Shown here one piece after another: positions 5,601-6,298 of a stretch of 6,298 nucleotides of DNA. Position 1 is the stretch's first letter; every line of letters begins with the position of its first letter. The translations under genes and the position numbers were made by a program. The notes below the pieces were generated by a model. The model was not told the DNA's origin and did not search any database. It saw only the letters and a list, made by a program, of their open reading frames with translations. This DNA is from Pseudomonadota bacterium (lineage in GTDB: Bacteria; Pseudomonadota; Gammaproteobacteria; Halothiobacillales; Halothiobacillaceae): positions 1 to 6,298 of the forward strand of contig JAJYPA010000486.1 in assembly GCA_021795795.1 (NCBI GenBank), read 5' to 3'.

Positions 5601-6113
5601 GTCCAGGCGAACGCCTCTGCAAAGCTCTCCTGGTCGGATGGGTTTTCGGAAAAAGATTATGAGGTGGAGATCGGTGCTCCCGTAGTGCTGGATCAAGAGG
5701 ATGGTTACCTCGTGAACCTCGCGAACGGCCTTTTGGATTGGGTGTTCTGCAACCAGCAGGACATAACGTGGGGATTGGCGACCGCGTTACGGCAGAAGAA
5801 AGGGCGGTCCTTGAACAAGAGCGATCTGTTCAATCTGCCCATCCCGCTCACTGATATCGAGTTGGAGCAATGGAACGCGGTCGTCATCCATTATCAGGAA
5901 GATGTCCTGGAACAGGAGATGTTGAGCGCCCTGAATGCCCTTGATCAGGTGGTGGGCCAGTGTCTGGGACTCGCACCCGCCGATATCGCCGAAATTCAGA
6001 GGGATTTACGGGAGGATCCATTTTTGAAAGGCATTCGTCCCAGGTATCCCGGAACCATCACCAGAAAACAGGGATTTCGATCCAGTCTGGGATCCAGCGA
6101 AAGATATCGATAG
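2625..6113 (+). CDS. Type IIG restriction-modification enzyme (PD-ExK nuclease plus N6-adenine methyltransferase)
   Basis: A 1162-residue single-chain enzyme expected to bind a specific site, methylate adenine at N6 with S-adenosylmethionine, and cut unmodified DNA. The N-terminal nuclease domain (about 1-170) has a PD-(D/E)xK site: GRPDLTVE (Asp54) and WIVVEAK (Glu79, Lys81). A mostly helical linker spans about 190-420. The methyltransferase (about 425-700) has motif X GEFFTPPSIARYM (442-454), motif I VLDPACGSGTFLLEG (466-480), motif IV GNPPYV (576-581) and KVAFVLPISLF (639-649), the gamma-class Eco57I/TaqI layout. The target-recognition region follows (about 750-945), with HIYPSNFAMLPW (934-945) typical of its end. 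All key residues are intact. ATG 2625 has only a weak ribosome site. GC falls to about 46% over about 4860-5400, against about 65% in the motif I region, which points to replacement of the recognition region. The recognition sequence cannot be read from the protein. A BREX PglX-type enzyme is less likely because of the nuclease domain and absence of BREX genes here. Confidence 0.9.
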   Translation: MTFSYDATIEKLRQTPAGREASMYGPLRDLFVHVLGYPATDINIDTAGEMGRPDLTVEAPSGFVDAMGREAKIGWIVVEAKDERGCFTNVITREKIFAEKAKYIGVHTAFFVMVEPEVWVIRSVAGGLLAADADIVISLSGCSEHELRERAWPLSCALAGVSRELARFRDGDVTLIGVEKLSVPGVHLDSLPPAQRNRLRLTRKRFFDQVRDATRHLQDAVTGALARIQPDIMAFQKDAADFWHQFERPAENGFDARTLTLQGRPMGPDASRHHDRDAARLRRKFAKSPTIARLAIQGLPEFQRRTGADDDKVQTLFAIETANLILARILLLRFFEDHGFFGKIRYVCNGGIAAFQNMKNYFQASYASLLEKAYAEGSRLYASAFDQTELDWIFGPSDAPLSSAIEWTMFRFARFDFATIKGDILTGIYDRFMDRDQRKRMGEFFTPPSIARYMVNRLGVDRHCRVLDPACGSGTFLLEGYRRMVGYDVERGAAEYQDVLAAMAHIAGNDLNTFSSVLTQIQLLWQILSFKEDMERDGFPDILVSAKANSLVSKDCLRAMERFGEIDVPEYDAVIGNPPYVRAERSDQDLDPASRRDFEGGRAGFHGISSKMNVYGLFLYRALDRWCKPASADGMGAGKVAFVLPISLFDSHDMRELRDLFQVGGRWTIREIVDMELIWKKVFDAKALPAIFIAENRPATTNDVVSIRFADYSCVRAASSMDAVDEFAIEDLPESMVPYPDIFSADGRILTRLTPKRLRIVHKLLENATLGEAAKPYWVRKDGSRIVEWRDHLPNDALRWELRSFCSGGLAFRGSKNQHAQGINVYKGENIIATELQGEAALDHADVANVDDPGPWKYADILPNVGYALAGVAHCANAVKFDPRMIAFTNTVTLFFPRDDLIHVPFDLLMLSNVYVWYYALVARMGILDTQRSHIYPSNFAMLPWNEAFVDAADELENMRERVVQACRNRIDAEQSLRTALSGLNLPTLKQRVQANASAKLSWSDGFSEKDYEVEIGAPVVLDQEDGYLVNLANGLLDWVFCNQQDITWGLATALRQKKGRSLNKSDLFNLPIPLTDIELEQWNAVVIHYQEDVLEQEMLSALNALDQVVGQCLGLAPADIAEIQRDLREDPFLKGIRPRYPGTITRKQGFRSSLGSSERYR

Positions 6114-6153
6114 ATTCCAAAATTTGTGCTAAATATCAGACACATCTTAACGC

Positions 6154-6161
6154 AGGGGAGG
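6154..6161 (+). promoter_or_regulatory. Ribosome binding site for the exonuclease gene
   Basis: AGGGGAGG sits ten bases before GTG 6172 and 22 bases before ATG 6184, favouring the GTG start. The 58 bases between the restriction enzyme stop (6113) and this start are AT-rich at first and hold no terminator-like hairpin with a T-run, so read-through is likely. Confidence 0.6.
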
Positions 6162-6171
6162 GCACGACTCG

Positions 6172-6298
6172 GTGAATCACATCATGATCGACATCGAAAC
6201 GCTCTCGCGCAAACTGGGCGCGGTGGTCTTGAGTATTGGCGCGGTCGCCTTTGACCCGGATTCCAATCGTTTGGGCGAGACCTTCAGTATCCGCCTGC
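6172..6298 (+). CDS. DEDD-family 3'-5' exonuclease (DnaQ-like, Rv2179c/phage type), 3'-truncated by window
   Basis: Only the first 42 codons are present. Residues 5-11 (MIDIETL) hold the ExoI motif DxE of the DEDD exonuclease superfamily (Asp7, Glu9). KLGAVVLSIGAVAFDPDS (14-31) is the strand-turn pattern of the phage-type, Rv2179c-like subgroup, in which the residues after DIET are variable and AxxxSIGA is conserved. Such enzymes remove nucleotides from 3' ends of DNA or RNA. The remaining acidic residues and the His or Tyr of ExoIII lie beyond the window, so activity cannot be judged. GTG 6172 is chosen because of the ribosome site; ATG 6184 would leave only two residues before the motif. 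The high GC and theme match RNase HI, so it is likely part of the same backbone, separated from it by the restriction enzyme. Confidence 0.85.
   Translation, partial: MNHIMIDIETLSRKLGAVVLSIGAVAFDPDSNRLGETFSIRL

Noticed and set aside
2625..6113. BREX PglX-type methyltransferase
   Set aside because: The chain has an N-terminal PD-ExK nuclease site (Asp54, Glu79, Lys81) and no other BREX gene is in view, so a type IIG enzyme fits better.
5960..6175. 71-codon plus-strand frame overlapping the 3' end of the restriction enzyme
   Set aside because: Most of it is out of frame with a plausible enzyme C-terminus. Only its GTGA overlap with the exonuclease is notable, and that is recorded as a finding rather than a gene.

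Overview
The window is a tightly packed, all-plus-strand stretch of bacterial DNA, most likely an accessory region (prophage, phage-like element or integrative element) of a proteobacterium. The evidence for this is moderate to high GC, a signal peptide of Gram-negative type, and small DNA/RNA-processing genes (RNase HI, a DEDD exonuclease, a Cys-rich mini-protein, an unrecognised gene) chained by 4-base stop/start overlaps. No integrase, capsid, tail or conjugation gene is present, so the type of element is inference and no genus can be named. No tRNA, rRNA, CRISPR array or insertion sequence was seen.

Layout. Positions 3-365 hold an unrecognised protein, possibly cut at the left edge. Positions 362-1709 hold a cargo cassette: a signal-peptide-bearing LHH-family (HNH/Endo VII) nuclease toxin, a SUKH (SMI1/KNR4) immunity protein and a small protein resembling the DUF7668 family, each overlapping the next by ATGA. 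Positions 1706-1834 hold a short ORF that looks like a gene damaged by one lost base. Positions 1831-2268 encode RNase HI with an intact active site, and 2265-2537 a Cys-rich 90-residue protein. A doubtful 35-residue ORF follows at 2534-2641. Positions 2625-6113 encode a 1162-residue single-chain type IIG restriction-modification enzyme (PD-ExK nuclease, Eco57I/TaqI-type N6-adenine methyltransferase, target-recognition region). Position 6172 to the window end is the start of a DEDD 3'-5' exonuclease.

The nucleic-acid genes look like the backbone; two defence or conflict loads sit in it, the toxin-immunity cassette and the restriction enzyme. Base composition supports this: about 42% GC from roughly 540 to 900 against 60% or more just upstream and about 73% in the sampled part of rnhA, and a second dip to about 46% over roughly 4860-5400 inside the restriction enzyme, where the target-recognition region lies. 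The cassette begins and ends at a near-identical 17-base sequence (362-378 and 1831-1847, one mismatch). Each copy forms a TTG start overlapping an upstream TGA stop.

I see no clearly new system. The most unusual points are the Sec-targeted LHH toxin inside an element operon, its apparent 5' module junction, the repeated start site around the cassette, and the mosaic target-recognition region.
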